A stretch of 34,086 bases of DNA from Candidatus Accumulibacter meliphilus (lineage in GTDB: Bacteria > Pseudomonadota > Gammaproteobacteria > Burkholderiales > Rhodocyclaceae). Below are positions 33,992-34,086 of this stretch, piece after piece. Location: NCBI GenBank assembly GCA_003332265.1, contig QPGA01000042.1, positions 1 to 34,086 on the forward strand, written 5' to 3'. A program made the position numbers and the translations under genes. Position 1 is the stretch's first letter. Each line of letters opens with the position of its first letter. A model generated the notes under the pieces. The model made no database searches, was not told the origin of the DNA, and saw only the letters and a program-made list of their open reading frames with translations.

Positions 33992-34086
33992 ATGTGTTTC
34001 GGGTTGTTAGCTGAGGAGCAACCCCAAGAGGGATTCGAGAAGTCGCTTTCCGCGATTTTTGGCGTTGTGAACGAACTCGAAGAAGC
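33992..34086 (+). CDS. Possible start of a gene running off the right edge
   Basis: An ATG at 33992 opens a frame (MCFGLLAEEQPQEGFEKSLS...) that stays open to the window end, 31 codons. The helical, acidic composition is plausible, but there is no clear ribosome binding site and no recognisable domain. The preceding 33855-33991 is AT-richer and probably holds the promoter of the minus-strand operon. Confidence 0.3.
   Translation, partial: MCFGLLAEEQPQEGFEKSLSAIFGVVNELEE

Overview
The window looks like a chromosomal segment of a GC-rich Gram-negative bacterium, most likely a betaproteobacterium (a Rhodocyclales or Accumulibacter-like organism would fit). This rests on codon bias, the gene families present and two lipoproteins with typical lipoboxes. 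The taxonomic guess is inference. I saw no rRNA, tRNA or CRISPR array.

Region 1 (1-4464) carries signalling genes: a CheR-type methyltransferase/PAS protein that enters from the left edge and is broken by two frameshifts, then an apparently intact PAS-PAS-GGDEF-EAL cyclic-di-GMP enzyme. Region 2 (4465-9845) is a worn accessory stretch: a GlxA-type AraC regulator, a TTC38-like TPR protein, several gene stumps (sterol desaturase start, alpha/beta-hydrolase start, XRE/HigA antitoxin core, ABC permease tail), and an IS110-family element. A dispersed two-module palindromic repeat recurs here and later (4547-4793, 8123-9692, 11698-11776, 19004-19250, 21136-21261). The IS110 element sits exactly at the junction of the two modules of one copy, so the empty site can be rebuilt from a sister copy. 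Region 3 (9846-11701) is a divergent LysR/pirin pair, followed by a stretch with an IS3-type transposase remnant.

Region 4 (12517-18282) is a tight six-gene operon resembling E. coli ynbABCD with additions: CDP-alcohol phosphatidyltransferase, hydrolase-methyltransferase fusion, PAP2 plus dual-specificity phosphatase fusion, a small membrane protein, a PlsC-like acyltransferase and a CdsA-like cytidylyltransferase. Together these could supply an almost complete route to an undefined polar lipid. It is one of the two best candidates for an undescribed system here.

Region 5 (18296-21969) holds a truncated small ORF, a winged-helix fragment, a sharp palindrome, tandem repeats, an Ala/Lys-rich lipoprotein, an unrecognised 342-residue protein and a universal stress protein. 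Region 6 (22395-33854) is metabolic. gabD-gabT on the plus strand converge, across a strong bidirectional terminator, on a six-gene minus-strand set: lipoprotein, DASS dicarboxylate transporter, 939-residue Orn/Lys/Arg-type decarboxylase, ATP-grasp ligase, C45 Ntn-hydrolase/acyltransferase and an orphan Glu/Asp-type binding protein. Read together, the genes suggest uptake, decarboxylation, amide conjugation and hydrolysis of an amino acid or polyamine, with omega-amino-acid products fed through GabT/GabD. This pathway is inference and is the second candidate system.
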